A stretch of 64,000 nt of DNA from JALEFZ01 sp039817415 (GTDB taxonomy: Bacteria; Bacteroidota; Bacteroidia; J057). The stretch lies in assembly GCA_039817415.1 (NCBI GenBank), contig JBCBVV010000005.1, positions 1 through 64,000 on the forward strand, in the 5' to 3' direction. This document shows, in pieces, positions 26,027 to 34,757 of this stretch. Position 1 is the stretch's first letter. Every line of letters begins with the position of its first letter. The position numbers and the translations under genes were made by a program. The notes under the pieces were generated by a model. It was not told the origin of the DNA, did not search any database, and saw nothing but the letters and a program-made list of their open reading frames with translations.

Positions 26027-26932
26027 ATGAAAAAACTTGTCCTGCTGTTTTCCCTTTGCCTTATTGGGACCTCCGTTTCCTATTCCCAGGATTACTTCCA
26101 GCAGTTTTATAACCTATTTCAGGAAGGAGATACTGCAGCCATGCCAGCCATTCTTCAGGCTTGGAAAAAAGAAAAAAAGGACGATCCAGAACTATCAGTT
26201 GCCTATTTTAACTACTATGTCAATGTAGCCAGGAGGGATGTTATTACCCTTGGTCAAAATCCAAAAGGAGAAACAGTATTCGAAGTACAGGACACTGCCA
26301 ATCAAGAGAATGTGGGCTATCTTTATGGAGATGTAAGCTACGACTCTCTCTTCCTTCAAAAAGGCTTTTATCATATCGACAAGGCCATAGAAGCCCATCC
26401 AAATCGATTGGATATGCGATTTGGTAAAATCTACATGCTAGGTCAGATCAATGATTACGCCCACTTCTCCCAAGAAATCATTGAAGTCATCACCCAATCA
26501 GGTAAGAATAAAAATGCATGGACATGGGCCAAGGGGGAGGCAGTACAAGAAGGTCAGGAGAAGATGCTCAGTTCAATCCAAGAGTATATCTACCAAATTT
26601 ATCAAACAGGAAATGACGACTTGTTGATTTACCTAAAAGATATCTCAGAAGCTGTATTGGACCTTTATCCAGATCATGTAGAAAGCCTATCCAATGTATC
26701 TGTCTATTACCTGATACAAAAGGAGTATAACAAGGCATTGGGTTTTTTATTGAGGGCAGAAAAGCTCGCTCCTGAAGATCCCGTGGTTCTTGCCAATATC
26801 GCCAAGTCATACCTGATGCTAGATGATATGCCCAAGGCGAAGGCATATTACGAGTTAGTGGTTAAGCATGGGGACGAGAGAAGCAAAAGATTTGCCCAAT
26901 CTCAGATCATGAAAATCGATAGCAAAAACTAG
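26027..26932 (+). CDS. exported tetratricopeptide-repeat protein
   Basis: A 301-residue protein with a signal peptide (MKKLVLLFSLCLIGTSVSYS, cleavage near SYSQD). The mature part is helical. C-terminal TPRs are clear (VSVYYLIQKEYNKALGFLLRA and IAKSYLMLDDMPKAKAYYE). The N-terminal half is less regular and begins DYFQQFYNLFQEGDTAAM. The role is unknown; periplasmic TPR proteins often scaffold envelope complexes. It is a single gene preceded by the blaR1 terminator. The function cannot be narrowed from its neighbours. Confidence 0.8.
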   Translation: MKKLVLLFSLCLIGTSVSYSQDYFQQFYNLFQEGDTAAMPAILQAWKKEKKDDPELSVAYFNYYVNVARRDVITLGQNPKGETVFEVQDTANQENVGYLYGDVSYDSLFLQKGFYHIDKAIEAHPNRLDMRFGKIYMLGQINDYAHFSQEIIEVITQSGKNKNAWTWAKGEAVQEGQEKMLSSIQEYIYQIYQTGNDDLLIYLKDISEAVLDLYPDHVESLSNVSVYYLIQKEYNKALGFLLRAEKLAPEDPVVLANIAKSYLMLDDMPKAKAYYELVVKHGDERSKRFAQSQIMKIDSKN

Positions 26933-27076
26933 GCGCAACATATCCCTGCCTACGAATGTTATTTTTTTGACACCAAAATATATGAGAAGCGCACGCATGA
27001 AAATTGAGCGACAACCTTATGTCACGATCTCAATCTTTTTCGTATATCATCATATACCCTATTAAATGAAAATGCC

Positions 27077-27172
27077 ATGAGATTCAGAGACCGTTTACTA
27101 TTTTCACTTTTCAAGTTGTTTATCGTCATCGATATCCCATTGATTGATACCGGACTATTTTCCTCAAAATAA
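27077..27172 (+). CDS. possible 31-residue hydrophobic peptide
   Basis: ATG at 27077, TAA at 27170-27172. The peptide starts MRFRDRLLFSLFKLFIVIDI and ends with a short polar tail (LIDTGLFSSK), so it is a basic N-terminus followed by a hydrophobic stretch. A T-rich intrinsic terminator begins 15 bases after the stop, as expected for a real transcript end. No Shine-Dalgarno is seen, which is normal for the phylum. It could be chance, because the frame is so short. Confidence 0.3.
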   Translation: MRFRDRLLFSLFKLFIVIDIPLIDTGLFSSK

Positions 27173-27186
27173 GTCCCTTAGCATAT

Positions 27187-27219
27187 AGCACAGGCTCGTC
27201 GGACCCTGTGCTTTTTTTG
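27187..27219 (+). terminator. intrinsic terminator
   Basis: Stem AGCACAGG (27187-27194) pairs with CCTGTGCT (27205-27212), giving a 10-base loop, and is followed by a run of seven T. It ends whatever is transcribed across 26933-27186 before the acetyltransferase gene. Confidence 0.88.
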
Positions 27220-27281
27220 TACCAGTCATTATTTTCCATCCCTTCCATTGCCCAACACAAATTCCCTCTCTACTTTTGGGC

Positions 27282-27926
27282 ATGCAATATCTGGACATAG
27301 ATTCCTGGAACCGCAAGGAACATTATCATCTTTTCAAGGACTTCGAAGATCCATTTTTTGGCTTAGTAGCTGATGTAGAGATCAGCCAAACGGCCACCTA
27401 TTGTAAAGAGAAGGGTTATTCGCTTTTTCTGTTTTACCATTACGCCTGTAGCCTGGCCGTCAACCAAATAGAAGCATTTAGATACAGAATAGTCGAGGAC
27501 AAAGTGGCGATTTATGATACAATCCATGTAGGAACTACTGTGATGCGGCCCGACCATACCTTTTCTTTCTCCTTCATTCCCCACACCGATACCTTTGAAG
27601 AGTTTCAATGGGCTGGCAAGGCTGAAGTCGATCGCATCATGAAAATCAGCGGAATTGGCATCAATGAAAATACTTCTCGAACGGATGCGATTTATTACTC
27701 TACCGTTCCTTGGGTGACATTCTCGGGCTTGAAGCACGCCAAGACCTTTGCCTTCAAGGATTCCGTTCCGAGAATCTCCTTTGGAAAGATCTACACAGAA
27801 CATGACAAAAAAATGATGCCCACTTCGATTCATGCCCATCACGCGCTCATGGATGGCTATCATGTTGGGCTCCTCTTCGATAACTTTCAAACGCTGTTAA
27901 ACCATCCTGAGAAAATCGATTCCTGA
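27282..27926 (+). CDS. chloramphenicol acetyltransferase-like protein
   Basis: Started at ATG 27282, the protein has 214 residues, the usual length of type A chloramphenicol acetyltransferases. It opens MQYLDIDSWNRKEHYHLFKDF, close to the conserved CAT start, where W.RKEHF is typical. The catalytic His is in HHALMDGYHVG (His187), matching the HHxxxDG motif. The SFTGLK-like region appears as WVTFSGLKHAK. It forms cytosolic trimers in the family and uses acetyl-CoA. Chromosomal CAT-like proteins in Bacteroidota are not always active on chloramphenicol, so resistance should not be assumed. Confidence 0.88.
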   Translation: MQYLDIDSWNRKEHYHLFKDFEDPFFGLVADVEISQTATYCKEKGYSLFLFYHYACSLAVNQIEAFRYRIVEDKVAIYDTIHVGTTVMRPDHTFSFSFIPHTDTFEEFQWAGKAEVDRIMKISGIGINENTSRTDAIYYSTVPWVTFSGLKHAKTFAFKDSVPRISFGKIYTEHDKKMMPTSIHAHHALMDGYHVGLLFDNFQTLLNHPEKIDS

Positions 27927-27963
27927 ATCTTTGCTATGTTTAAGTTCACAAACTACTATTACC

Positions 27964-29058
27964 ATGCATAAATTCGGGCTCCTACTATTCCTCCTCCCCT
28001 GTCTGGCTTTTGCTCAGCAAGGATTGACCTTCATCCATGACGGAGAGACAAGAACCTACAACCTCCACCTGCCCAATAATCTACCAGCGAATGCACCCCT
28101 GGTTTTTGTCCTACATGGCTATACGAGTTCTGCGAATACTATTCAGGGCTACAGTGGCATGAGCATGGTGGCTGATACCCATAAATTCGCGGTTTGTTAT
28201 CCACAGGGATTAAGGGATTTTGGAGGGACTCCTCATTGGAATGCCCAATTGAACATAAGCAATACGGATGACATTGGCTTCTTGGTAAATTTGGCCAAGC
28301 ACCTCCAGCAGACTCAACAGCTTGATTCCAATGCTACTTTTTCCTGCGGCATGTCGAATGGGGGCTTCATGAGTTACGCGTTGGGTTGTCAACGCCCTGA
28401 TGTGTTCAAGGCCATCGCTTCTGTTACAGGAACGATGAGTGGGGCTAGCTGGAACAACTGCGACCTAGATTCTATGGCTATTCCTGTATTTCAGATTTCT
28501 GGTCTATCCGATAATGTAGTTCCTGTGAATGGAATCCCAACTATCCCCGAAGGCTGGGGAGGAGCGCCAAGTATTTTTGAGGTGATGCGTTTTTGGAAGG
28601 AAGAAAACCAGTGTACCGAATCAGATACCTTTGCCCTTAGTTCAAGAATAACAGCCTACATACATTCAGAAGGGATAAGGGACAACCAAGTCTGGTTTTA
28701 TGCGATATCCAATTGGGGGCACAGTTGGCCTACAAAATCTGCGAGATTTACCACAGGAATCAATGGCAGCTCAGAAATCTGGAAGTTCTTTCGCCTAAGT
28801 ATGGAAGGAACTGCTACCAGCAACTCCCCTGTTCTGAAGACATCTTTCTCCATTTACCCCAATCCAGTAGAGAACGACCTAAACTTTAGAGAGGCTTTGG
28901 GAAAGAGCAGCTGGTTTGAAATATTTGACCTATCTGGGCGGAGGGTGATGGCAAATAAACTCCCCGCCTTTTCCCAAAAAATTAAGGTAGATGACCTAAA
29001 AGCCGGCTTGTACTTACTGCGAATAGACGGCCAATCTGTCCCATTCTTGAAGCGTTAA
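27964..29058 (+). CDS. secreted PHB depolymerase/feruloyl esterase-family protein with T9SS sorting domain
   Basis: Starting at ATG 27964 gives 364 residues with signal peptide MHKFGLLLFLLPCLAFAQQ. The alpha/beta hydrolase core matches the LpqC/Esterase_PHB family: FVLHGYTSSANT (oxyanion side), nucleophile elbow CGMSNGGFMSY, and a terminal His in NWGHSWP. The last 80 residues form a Por-type C-terminal sorting domain (FSIYPNPVENDL ... LKAGLYLLRI), which sends it through the type IX secretion system to the surface. It is probably an esterase acting on polymers. The 3' end overlaps the convergent cupin gene by 4 bases. Confidence 0.9.
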   Translation: MHKFGLLLFLLPCLAFAQQGLTFIHDGETRTYNLHLPNNLPANAPLVFVLHGYTSSANTIQGYSGMSMVADTHKFAVCYPQGLRDFGGTPHWNAQLNISNTDDIGFLVNLAKHLQQTQQLDSNATFSCGMSNGGFMSYALGCQRPDVFKAIASVTGTMSGASWNNCDLDSMAIPVFQISGLSDNVVPVNGIPTIPEGWGGAPSIFEVMRFWKEENQCTESDTFALSSRITAYIHSEGIRDNQVWFYAISNWGHSWPTKSARFTTGINGSSEIWKFFRLSMEGTATSNSPVLKTSFSIYPNPVENDLNFREALGKSSWFEIFDLSGRRVMANKLPAFSQKIKVDDLKAGLYLLRIDGQSVPFLKR

Positions 29059-29423
29059 ATCCACTCCTGATCATTAACGGTCAACTCGTGCTCTACATCA
29101 CCTGTATGTAGGGTTTCCTTGGGTTCGAATAATAGAATCCACACCTCTTCTCCATTGGTTCTGGGGAGATGCTCAACACCCTTGGGGATGATCAAGACTT
29201 CTCCTACACCAGTGGTGGTAGTAGTTCCGTCTCTGAAATCCATGTAAAGGGTCCCTTTGATGACGAGAAAGAGTTCGTCCTCTCCTTCATGGCTATGCCA
29301 AACCATTTCGCCTTGAACCTTGGCTAGCTTTACGTATTGGCCATTGAGTTCACCTGCTATTCTTGGGCTCCAATGGTCGGAAAATAGCCCAAATTTTTCT
29401 TCGATATTAAACTGGGTAATCAT
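29055..29423 (-). CDS. small cupin-domain protein
   Basis: A 122-residue single-domain cupin. Metal-binding pattern 1 is visible as WHSHEGEDELFLVIKG (His, His, Glu), and pattern 2 appears as the GEVLIIPKGVEHLPRT stretch. The fold therefore has a complete set of ligand candidates. No signal peptide is present. It sits 6 bases downstream of the PPOX-family gene on the same strand, so the two are co-transcribed. The reaction is unknown; such small cupins range from sugar isomerases to dioxygenases and plain binding proteins. Confidence 0.85.
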   Translation of the reverse strand: MITQFNIEEKFGLFSDHWSPRIAGELNGQYVKLAKVQGEMVWHSHEGEDELFLVIKGTLYMDFRDGTTTTTGVGEVLIIPKGVEHLPRTNGEEVWILLFEPKETLHTGDVEHELTVNDQEWI

Positions 29424-29429
29424 AGGTGC

Positions 29430-30035
29430 CTAGAGGTCTTTTTTGTAGCGTTCTACCATAGCTGCTTGTGTTTCAACTTCGCCTTCGATCTTCAGTTGAT
29501 CATTCAGCATCCTTCCCATCGTAGGCATTTCCTTACGGTCCATATAGGTTTCGGGATTCCAGATTCCGGCACGCATGATGGATTTGGCACAATGGAGAAA
29601 CATTTCCTCTACGGTAACTAAAATACAGGCTTTGATCGGGTTTTTCTCTCCTTCAAAAATCGCCAGATGAGCAGGATCTATGCTGATCATGGCTTTCCCA
29701 TTTATCCTAAGGGTCTCATCCATTCCGGGGATAAAAAACAAAGTGGCGATACGACCTGATTCGACTATGTTGGTAATACTATCCAAGCGGTTATTTCCCT
29801 TGGCATCAGGAATCGCGATGGTCTTTTCATCTATGACCTTGATAAAGCCTTCCTTTCCTCCCCTTGGAGATGAATCCATGTTTCCCTCTTTATCGATGGT
29901 AGACATGATCATAAAGGGTGACTTGGCAATAAAATTTATGCTGTGCTCCTCCAGTTTTCTTAATGCCTTGTCCTTGGCTCTTCCTGAAGGTTGTGCGTAA
30001 TGCTCTCTGAGTTGATCAACGGTTTCAATAGTCAT
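29430..30035 (-). CDS. pyridoxamine 5'-phosphate oxidase-family flavoprotein
   Basis: A 201-residue cytosolic protein of the FMN-binding split-barrel fold. It contains PFMIMSTIDKEGNMDSSPRGG, then FIKVIDEKTIAIPDAKGNNRLDSI, which binds FMN phosphate, and VESGRIATLFFIPGMDETLRINGKA. This matches the PPOX subfamily once named after DR2398 (TIGR04025 type). These are not genuine PdxH enzymes; they are general flavin-dependent reductases or heme-binding relatives. It precedes the small cupin gene by 6 bases. The upstream region up to 30224 is divergent with the polyprenyl synthase gene. Confidence 0.87.
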   Translation of the reverse strand: MTIETVDQLREHYAQPSGRAKDKALRKLEEHSINFIAKSPFMIMSTIDKEGNMDSSPRGGKEGFIKVIDEKTIAIPDAKGNNRLDSITNIVESGRIATLFFIPGMDETLRINGKAMISIDPAHLAIFEGEKNPIKACILVTVEEMFLHCAKSIMRAGIWNPETYMDRKEMPTMGRMLNDQLKIEGEVETQAAMVERYKKDL

Positions 30036-30189
30036 AGAACCTCCTATTTATGGCGTGGGTTGACATTAAATATAGGAATTCTATGAGTAGGAAATGAAGG
30101 AAAAAAGACAATAAACATGCCTCGTCATCCTCTTCATACAAAAGATTTTATATATGAAAGACTGAATAGGGCTACATATGTTTATGACC

Positions 30190-30197
30190 TATATTTG
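30190..30197 (+). promoter_or_regulatory. -7 promoter element of polyprenyl synthase gene
   Basis: TATATTTG is a perfect match to the Bacteroidota -7 consensus TAnnTTTG and lies 28 bases before the ATG at 30225. A consensus -33 TTTG is not present at 19-21 bases upstream, so strength is uncertain. Confidence 0.5.
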
Positions 30198-30224
30198 TGA
30201 TCATTATAAACTTGCCTGACAGGT

Positions 30225-31202
30225 ATGATTAAGATATCAACTCAATTGAAGCCCGTTGTAGACGCTCATATTCATGGAATGGACTTTGCCAACATGAAGC
30301 CCGCCAATCTGTATGAGCCTATGGCCTATATCCTTTCCCTGAAAGGAAAAAGAATTCGCCCTATTCTGACCATGCTCGCTTACGAAGCAGTATCAGGAGG
30401 CGTACCCGAAAGAGCCTTAAACCTCGGTACGGCCATTGAGTTATTTCACAACTTCACCCTCATGCACGATGACATCATGGATCGTGCTCCTGTCAGAAGA
30501 GGAATGCCTTCCGTTCATGTCAAGTGGAACGAAGATGTGGCTATATTGTCTGGAGACGCGCTATTTGCTTTCTCCATGGGACTGGTCATCAAGGACTTTC
30601 CAGAAAAAGCGGCTCCCCTTACCCTAGAATTTTCCAAAGTTTCCATGGAGGTTTGCGAAGGACAAATGGAAGACATGGACCTAGCTACCTGTCAGGAGGT
30701 TGCCATACCTGTTTATGTAGAGATGATTCGCAAAAAAACAGCTGCACTTTTAGGCGGTTGTATGAGCATGGGGGCCATGGCTGCAGGAGCCAGTGATGAG
30801 ATCGTGGACAAGTTTCGTCAATACGGAGAGTCGCTTGGAATCGCCTTTCAGCTACAGGATGACTTGATGGATGCCTTCCCACCTGAAGGATTCGGAAAAC
30901 AAGTCGGAGGAGATATCATCGAAAACAAAAAGACCTACTTAGTCCTCAAAGCCAAAGAATTGGCGACAGTTGGCCAACAAACAGAATTGGATCATTGGTT
31001 TACCACCAACGATGTCAATCCAGAAGAAAAGGTTCAGGCTGTACTAGAAATCTTCAAGCATACTAAGGTCAAAGCCCATACGCAGGAATTGATCAAGGAA
31101 TACTTTGACAAGGCTGTTAGGCTCGGGGAGGAATTGTCCCAAGAAACAAATTTCGGCTCTGTAAAAAGTTACCTAGAGGAGATCGCTAAGCGCAAGCTGT
31201 AG
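30225..31202 (+). CDS. polyprenyl (trans-isoprenyl) diphosphate synthase
   Basis: A 325-residue all-helical prenyltransferase. It elongates allylic diphosphates with isopentenyl diphosphate. The first Asp-rich motif is HDDIMD, the second is QLQDDLMD, and KGKRIRP provides the diphosphate-binding Lys and Arg. GEDVAILSGDALFA and the KKTAALL segment also match. Length and motif spacing fit the medium- to long-chain synthases that make farnesyl, geranylgeranyl or octaprenyl products for quinones. Chain length cannot be assigned by eye. It is followed 77 bases later by the rhomboid gene. Confidence 0.93.
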   Translation: MIKISTQLKPVVDAHIHGMDFANMKPANLYEPMAYILSLKGKRIRPILTMLAYEAVSGGVPERALNLGTAIELFHNFTLMHDDIMDRAPVRRGMPSVHVKWNEDVAILSGDALFAFSMGLVIKDFPEKAAPLTLEFSKVSMEVCEGQMEDMDLATCQEVAIPVYVEMIRKKTAALLGGCMSMGAMAAGASDEIVDKFRQYGESLGIAFQLQDDLMDAFPPEGFGKQVGGDIIENKKTYLVLKAKELATVGQQTELDHWFTTNDVNPEEKVQAVLEIFKHTKVKAHTQELIKEYFDKAVRLGEELSQETNFGSVKSYLEEIAKRKL

Positions 31203-31279
31203 AGGATAGATATTACCGAATTACGTATTTTTAAATACTTGAAATATTACTTGATTTGCGACATAGCAATTTCAAGTAT

Positions 31280-31915
31280 ATGTTTATTCAACATCTTCTC
31301 GGCGCACCCGTTGCATTAACCCTATTCATTATCACACTGATTGTCAGCATCATTGCTCTTGTAAATGAAAATTTCAAGGACAAAATGTTGTTGATTCCCT
31401 ATGATACAGTAATGTACAAGGAATACTGGAGAGTCTTGACCAGTGGCTTTGTACACGGGAACATTCATCACTTGCTGATGAACATGATCACTTTTTTCTT
31501 TTTCTCCTTCATGTTGGAACACAAGATCGGCCATTGGCAGTTTGGAACACTCTATTTTGCCTCCCTACTGATTAGCAATGGCATGGTGATGTTGCGATAC
31601 CACAAGGATTCTGCCTATGAAGGCACACTGGGGGCCTCGGGTGCCATTAGTGGGGTAGTTTTGGCTACGGTTCTGGTGGCTCCTTATTTGAAAGTAGGCC
31701 TTCCGGTCATATCTGAAATGTTCCCAATCCTCACCTTACCAGCCATGATAGTCGCCTTTGGCTACCTGCTATTCAGTTTGGTTTTTACGATTGTTCCCAA
31801 CAAGATGAAAGTCAACCACGATGCACACTTTTGGGGAGCTTTTGCGGGCGTTATTCTGGCCTTTTGCCTCAAACCTGGATTGATGATGATTCTTGAAAGA
31901 TATTTTCTCGCCTAA
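31280..31915 (+). CDS. rhomboid-family intramembrane serine protease
   Basis: Starting at ATG 31280, the protein has 211 residues and six membrane helices. The conserved loop-1 region is present as YWRVLTSGFVHGNIHHLLMNM. The catalytic Ser is in GASGAISG, and the catalytic His in the last helix is in HDAHFWGAFAG. So the Ser-His dyad and the HxxxN oxyanion-stabilising residues are all kept. Rhomboids cut transmembrane substrates in the inner membrane. The substrate is unknown. It may share the transcript of the polyprenyl synthase gene. Confidence 0.92.
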   Translation: MFIQHLLGAPVALTLFIITLIVSIIALVNENFKDKMLLIPYDTVMYKEYWRVLTSGFVHGNIHHLLMNMITFFFFSFMLEHKIGHWQFGTLYFASLLISNGMVMLRYHKDSAYEGTLGASGAISGVVLATVLVAPYLKVGLPVISEMFPILTLPAMIVAFGYLLFSLVFTIVPNKMKVNHDAHFWGAFAGVILAFCLKPGLMMILERYFLA

Positions 31916-31970
31916 TCACGTATCGTGATTCCTGGCCCTTCTCTGATACATCTTTACTTTGATGTAATTG

Positions 31971-32012
31971 TTGCCTCCTTTGTCTTTCCAATGGAAAAGG
32001 TGAAGGAGGCAA
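31971..32012 (+). terminator. long hairpin after the rhomboid gene
   Basis: TTGCCTCCTT (31971-31980) and AAGGAGGCAA (32003-32012) are perfect complements. An inner stem CTTTCC/GGAAAAG can stack inside, making a hairpin of about 42 bases. The following tract GTTGTATTTTG is only moderately T-rich. It is either a terminator or a structured element in the 274-base gap before the T9SS gene. A shorter repeat, AATCACG/CGTGATT (31914-31930), overlaps the rhomboid stop. Confidence 0.5.
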
Positions 32013-32189
32013 GTTGTATTTTGTAATTCCTCCATGCAGGGGTTTTTCCTTCAAATTTGGCATTCTTCCTTCAAAAAATAAGATTGCCCTTTCCCCTTTC
32101 GTTACCCAACTACAAGGAATTTTCGATAACTTGAAATGAAGGGTTCAAGCAACCTTTTGCTCATTTTTGACTCGCTAGGAAAGAATTCA

Positions 32190-34055
32190 ATGATTGAACG
32201 TATGAGAAACTTTACGTTTAGCCTCCTACTAATCGGGGGCTTACTACTACCATTTTACTCGCTTGCTCAATGCGTACCCGATTTACAGGTACCTGACAGA
32301 GCGGGCATTTATCCCGACACCCTTCCCGACGCACAAGGCTGCGAATTTTACGAAGAAGTGGTAACCTTTGTCTTACCAAGGGACTCCACTGGCTCTGTGG
32401 GTGGCATTACCTTGACTGCTCTCTTTCAGACTTTTACGATTGATTCGGTCATTGGTCTTCCCGACGGCTTTGAATGGGAATGTAACCTCGCACCAAATTG
32501 CGAATACGTGGTAAGTTATGACAGTGCCAATGTCGATACCATCGGATGTATTAGGATTTTTGGAACGACAGAAATCCCCTCCAACTACAATGTCACGGTA
32601 GTTACGACAGCCTCTTTCGCTATTCTTGGCCAGGTTAGTACACAACCCTTCAACCTTTCCGCCCCCCTTAAGGTGAATCCTTGTATATTTGAGGGAGATT
32701 GCTATTCTCTATCCCTGGATGGAACCTGTGAGCCAGCCAACCTTTCGATTACCAACAACATTCCAAGCAATGGCAAATCAGGCTTTAGTTATGATTGGTC
32801 AATTAGCTCTCCGAATGGGTACAACTTTACCTCACAGGATGAAAACCCAGCAGATCAAATTCTAAACGCAGGGGAATATTATGTAGACTACGCCGTCGAA
32901 ATAGACACGATCGGCTACTTCATGACCAACGCACGTATTGATGCCGTTAGTTGTACAGACCTATTGGATGGAGCCGATTTGTACTGGTACCTTATCAGTC
33001 CATCCGGGGATACCCTGGTGAATACCTCCGCCAATCCATTGAGTAATGCTGGTAGCAATCTACCCGTTCTCACAGGCATCACGACCTCTGTACTTGACAC
33101 AGGTATTTACGAACTACAAGTCTGGGACCAGGATAATATTATCGCTGATGCTGGCTGCGCCACAAATAATCAAGGAAGTGGGGCATCATTAACATTGACG
33201 ACTCCTCCTTCCAGCGAGGATTCTTTGACCGTAACAAGCGGAGGATTAACGGTAACCTTCTTCTTTGACCATCCAATTCAGGAAATCACCTGCCAAGATA
33301 CATTTAGCATCTTCCCTGTTCCGAATGCTCCTTCACTTGAGGCAAATGGGACAGCCGTTACTACCAATGAAATTACTTGGTGCACCACAGATGAGTTGAC
33401 CCTAGCTGCCAGTGGAGATTCTATCGAATGGTGGATTGATGACGCTATTCAGGTTGGTGTAGGAAAAAGCATTTCCGTACAATCAGGAGGGGTTTATGAG
33501 GCTTATGTCGTCAATCCTACCACCTTCTGCCGCTCAGAAGCTACCTCTGTAACTATTGTGGAGAATGAGGTGGATCCCCCAGCTGTTGTGGCTGTAGCAG
33601 ATACCATCTTTATCGGAAGCCCAAGTACAGACCTGACCTACAATTGGTTTGATTTGGGCGGAATGTTGGTAGGATCCGGAGATAGATTTACACCAGATTC
33701 CTCGGGAGAATACTTCGCTGTAGCTGTAGAGATCAGTTCGAATTGTAGCTCTGTTGGGTCTGATACTGTCAATATTTCTTTGACTGCCTTAGAGGAAATC
33801 TTTGCTGGTAGCCTGAATATTTATCCAAATCCAAGTAAAGGGAGCTTCAACTTAGCAGGAATCTCAGAAAAGAGTGAAATGGCCAAGATCGAACTGGTCG
33901 ACATGGTAGGTAGGAAAATCACTCAGTGGAACCGCAGAATTCCTGTAGGAAACTTCAGTCTCCCCCTTGAAGTAAATCAAGCTCAACAAGGTTTATACCT
34001 ACTGCGAATTGAAACAGAAAATGGCCTAGCCATCCGAAAACTCATTCTTAAGTAG
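32190..34055 (+). CDS. surface protein with T9SS type A sorting domain
   Basis: From ATG 32190 (32202 is an alternative) the protein has 621 residues. It starts with a signal peptide (MIERMRNFTFSLLLIGG...) and contains many paired Cys and Asp-rich beta segments. The last 80 residues are a Por secretion-system sorting domain (LNIYPNPSKGSF ... QQGLYLLRIET), so it is exported by the type IX system and surface-attached. The middle has an Ig- or CUB-like pattern around LYWYLISPSGDTLVN, ending in ELQVWDQDN. No catalytic motif is seen. It is a probable adhesin or surface-layer component. Confidence 0.78.
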   Translation: MIERMRNFTFSLLLIGGLLLPFYSLAQCVPDLQVPDRAGIYPDTLPDAQGCEFYEEVVTFVLPRDSTGSVGGITLTALFQTFTIDSVIGLPDGFEWECNLAPNCEYVVSYDSANVDTIGCIRIFGTTEIPSNYNVTVVTTASFAILGQVSTQPFNLSAPLKVNPCIFEGDCYSLSLDGTCEPANLSITNNIPSNGKSGFSYDWSISSPNGYNFTSQDENPADQILNAGEYYVDYAVEIDTIGYFMTNARIDAVSCTDLLDGADLYWYLISPSGDTLVNTSANPLSNAGSNLPVLTGITTSVLDTGIYELQVWDQDNIIADAGCATNNQGSGASLTLTTPPSSEDSLTVTSGGLTVTFFFDHPIQEITCQDTFSIFPVPNAPSLEANGTAVTTNEITWCTTDELTLAASGDSIEWWIDDAIQVGVGKSISVQSGGVYEAYVVNPTTFCRSEATSVTIVENEVDPPAVVAVADTIFIGSPSTDLTYNWFDLGGMLVGSGDRFTPDSSGEYFAVAVEISSNCSSVGSDTVNISLTALEEIFAGSLNIYPNPSKGSFNLAGISEKSEMAKIELVDMVGRKITQWNRRIPVGNFSLPLEVNQAQQGLYLLRIETENGLAIRKLILK

Positions 34056-34081
34056 AGGGATAGTTGTAAAAAAAATGTATT

Positions 34082-34112
34082 AAAGAGAGGTTTTTGAAAG
34101 CCTCTCTTTTTT
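34082..34112 (+). terminator. intrinsic terminator after the T9SS gene
   Basis: Stem AAAGAGAGG (34082-34090) pairs with CCTCTCTTT (34101-34109) around a 10-base loop, followed by further T residues. It separates the surface-protein gene from the next unit. Confidence 0.88.
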
Positions 34113-34164
34113 ATTTTCGTCTGTTAGACAGCAGTCACCTATAAAATTTGCCACGCTTATATTC

Positions 34165-34755
34165 ATGAAAAAAATCACACTACTCCTTTCCCTATTGCTT
34201 TTTGCCCTGTGGGGAAGGGCACAAGATCCCATCCTCAATGCTTCGTTATTACTTGAAAATGGTCTACATCCAGGTCTCAAGGTCGGAGCGGAATATCCCC
34301 TCGCCGGAGGAATGGTCAGCAAAAGAGGAAAACGAGAAAACAAACGGTTGGTTCGCTCCCTCTTCCTAGGAGGAAATGTAGGGGTCTACAACCACACCAA
34401 CCACCATATTGGTCTCCTTTCCACCCTTGAACTAGGATATCGACGAACAAAAGCACACAGAAGGGGGAATTTCTTTGCGGTAAAAGCAGGAGGAGGCTAC
34501 TTGCAGAGATACGCCACCCTGACGACCTACGCCTTGGACCAAGGTGGGAATCTCGAAGAAGTAAATGGCAATCAGGGTCAAGCCCTTTTCACCCTCACCT
34601 ACATGACAGGGCAAGAATTACGCTATCACAATGGATCGCCTTTCGGCTGGTTTATTGCCCCTAGTATTTGGCTACTCACTCCCTACAATTTCAGCTTTGC
34701 GCCTAACCTGGCCTTGGAAATTGGTGTTACCTACTCACTCGGACAATCTAAATAA
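34165..34755 (+). CDS. exported protein, probable outer-membrane beta-barrel type
   Basis: A 196-residue protein with a clean signal peptide (MKKITLLLSLLLFALWGRAQ). The mature part alternates aromatic and hydrophobic strands (LGGNVGVYNHTNHHIGLLSTLELGY, FFAVKAGGGYLQRYAT). It ends with LALEIGVTYSLGQSK, reminiscent of small outer-membrane beta-barrels with a C-terminal strand. I do not recognise a family. The stop is 2 bases before the ATG of the lipoprotein hydrolase gene, so the two are tightly coupled. Confidence 0.65.
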   Translation: MKKITLLLSLLLFALWGRAQDPILNASLLLENGLHPGLKVGAEYPLAGGMVSKRGKRENKRLVRSLFLGGNVGVYNHTNHHIGLLSTLELGYRRTKAHRRGNFFAVKAGGGYLQRYATLTTYALDQGGNLEEVNGNQGQALFTLTYMTGQELRYHNGSPFGWFIAPSIWLLTPYNFSFAPNLALEIGVTYSLGQSK

Positions 34756-34757
34756 GC

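Larger units (their letters stand above)
26933..27281 (+). other. 349-base gap with two mini-ORFs and a terminator
   Basis: Between the TPR gene and the acetyltransferase gene, two very short frames stand in tandem on the plus strand. One is at 26997-27065 (22 codons, or 27 from an ATG at 26982), the other at 27077-27172 (31 codons). A strong terminator at 27187-27219 follows the second at once. GTATAT/ATATAC arms (27042-27057) form a small inverted repeat. The region may encode a small hydrophobic peptide or a small RNA, or be the tail of the TPR transcript. Confidence 0.35.

Noticed and set aside
26997..27065. 22-27 codon frame before the 31-codon frame
   Set aside because: Too short to judge, no motif; mentioned only as part of the gap.
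27282..27926. Claiming chloramphenicol resistance from the CAT-like gene
   Set aside because: The catalytic His motif is present, but chromosomal CAT-like proteins need not act on chloramphenicol and no mobile element surrounds it.
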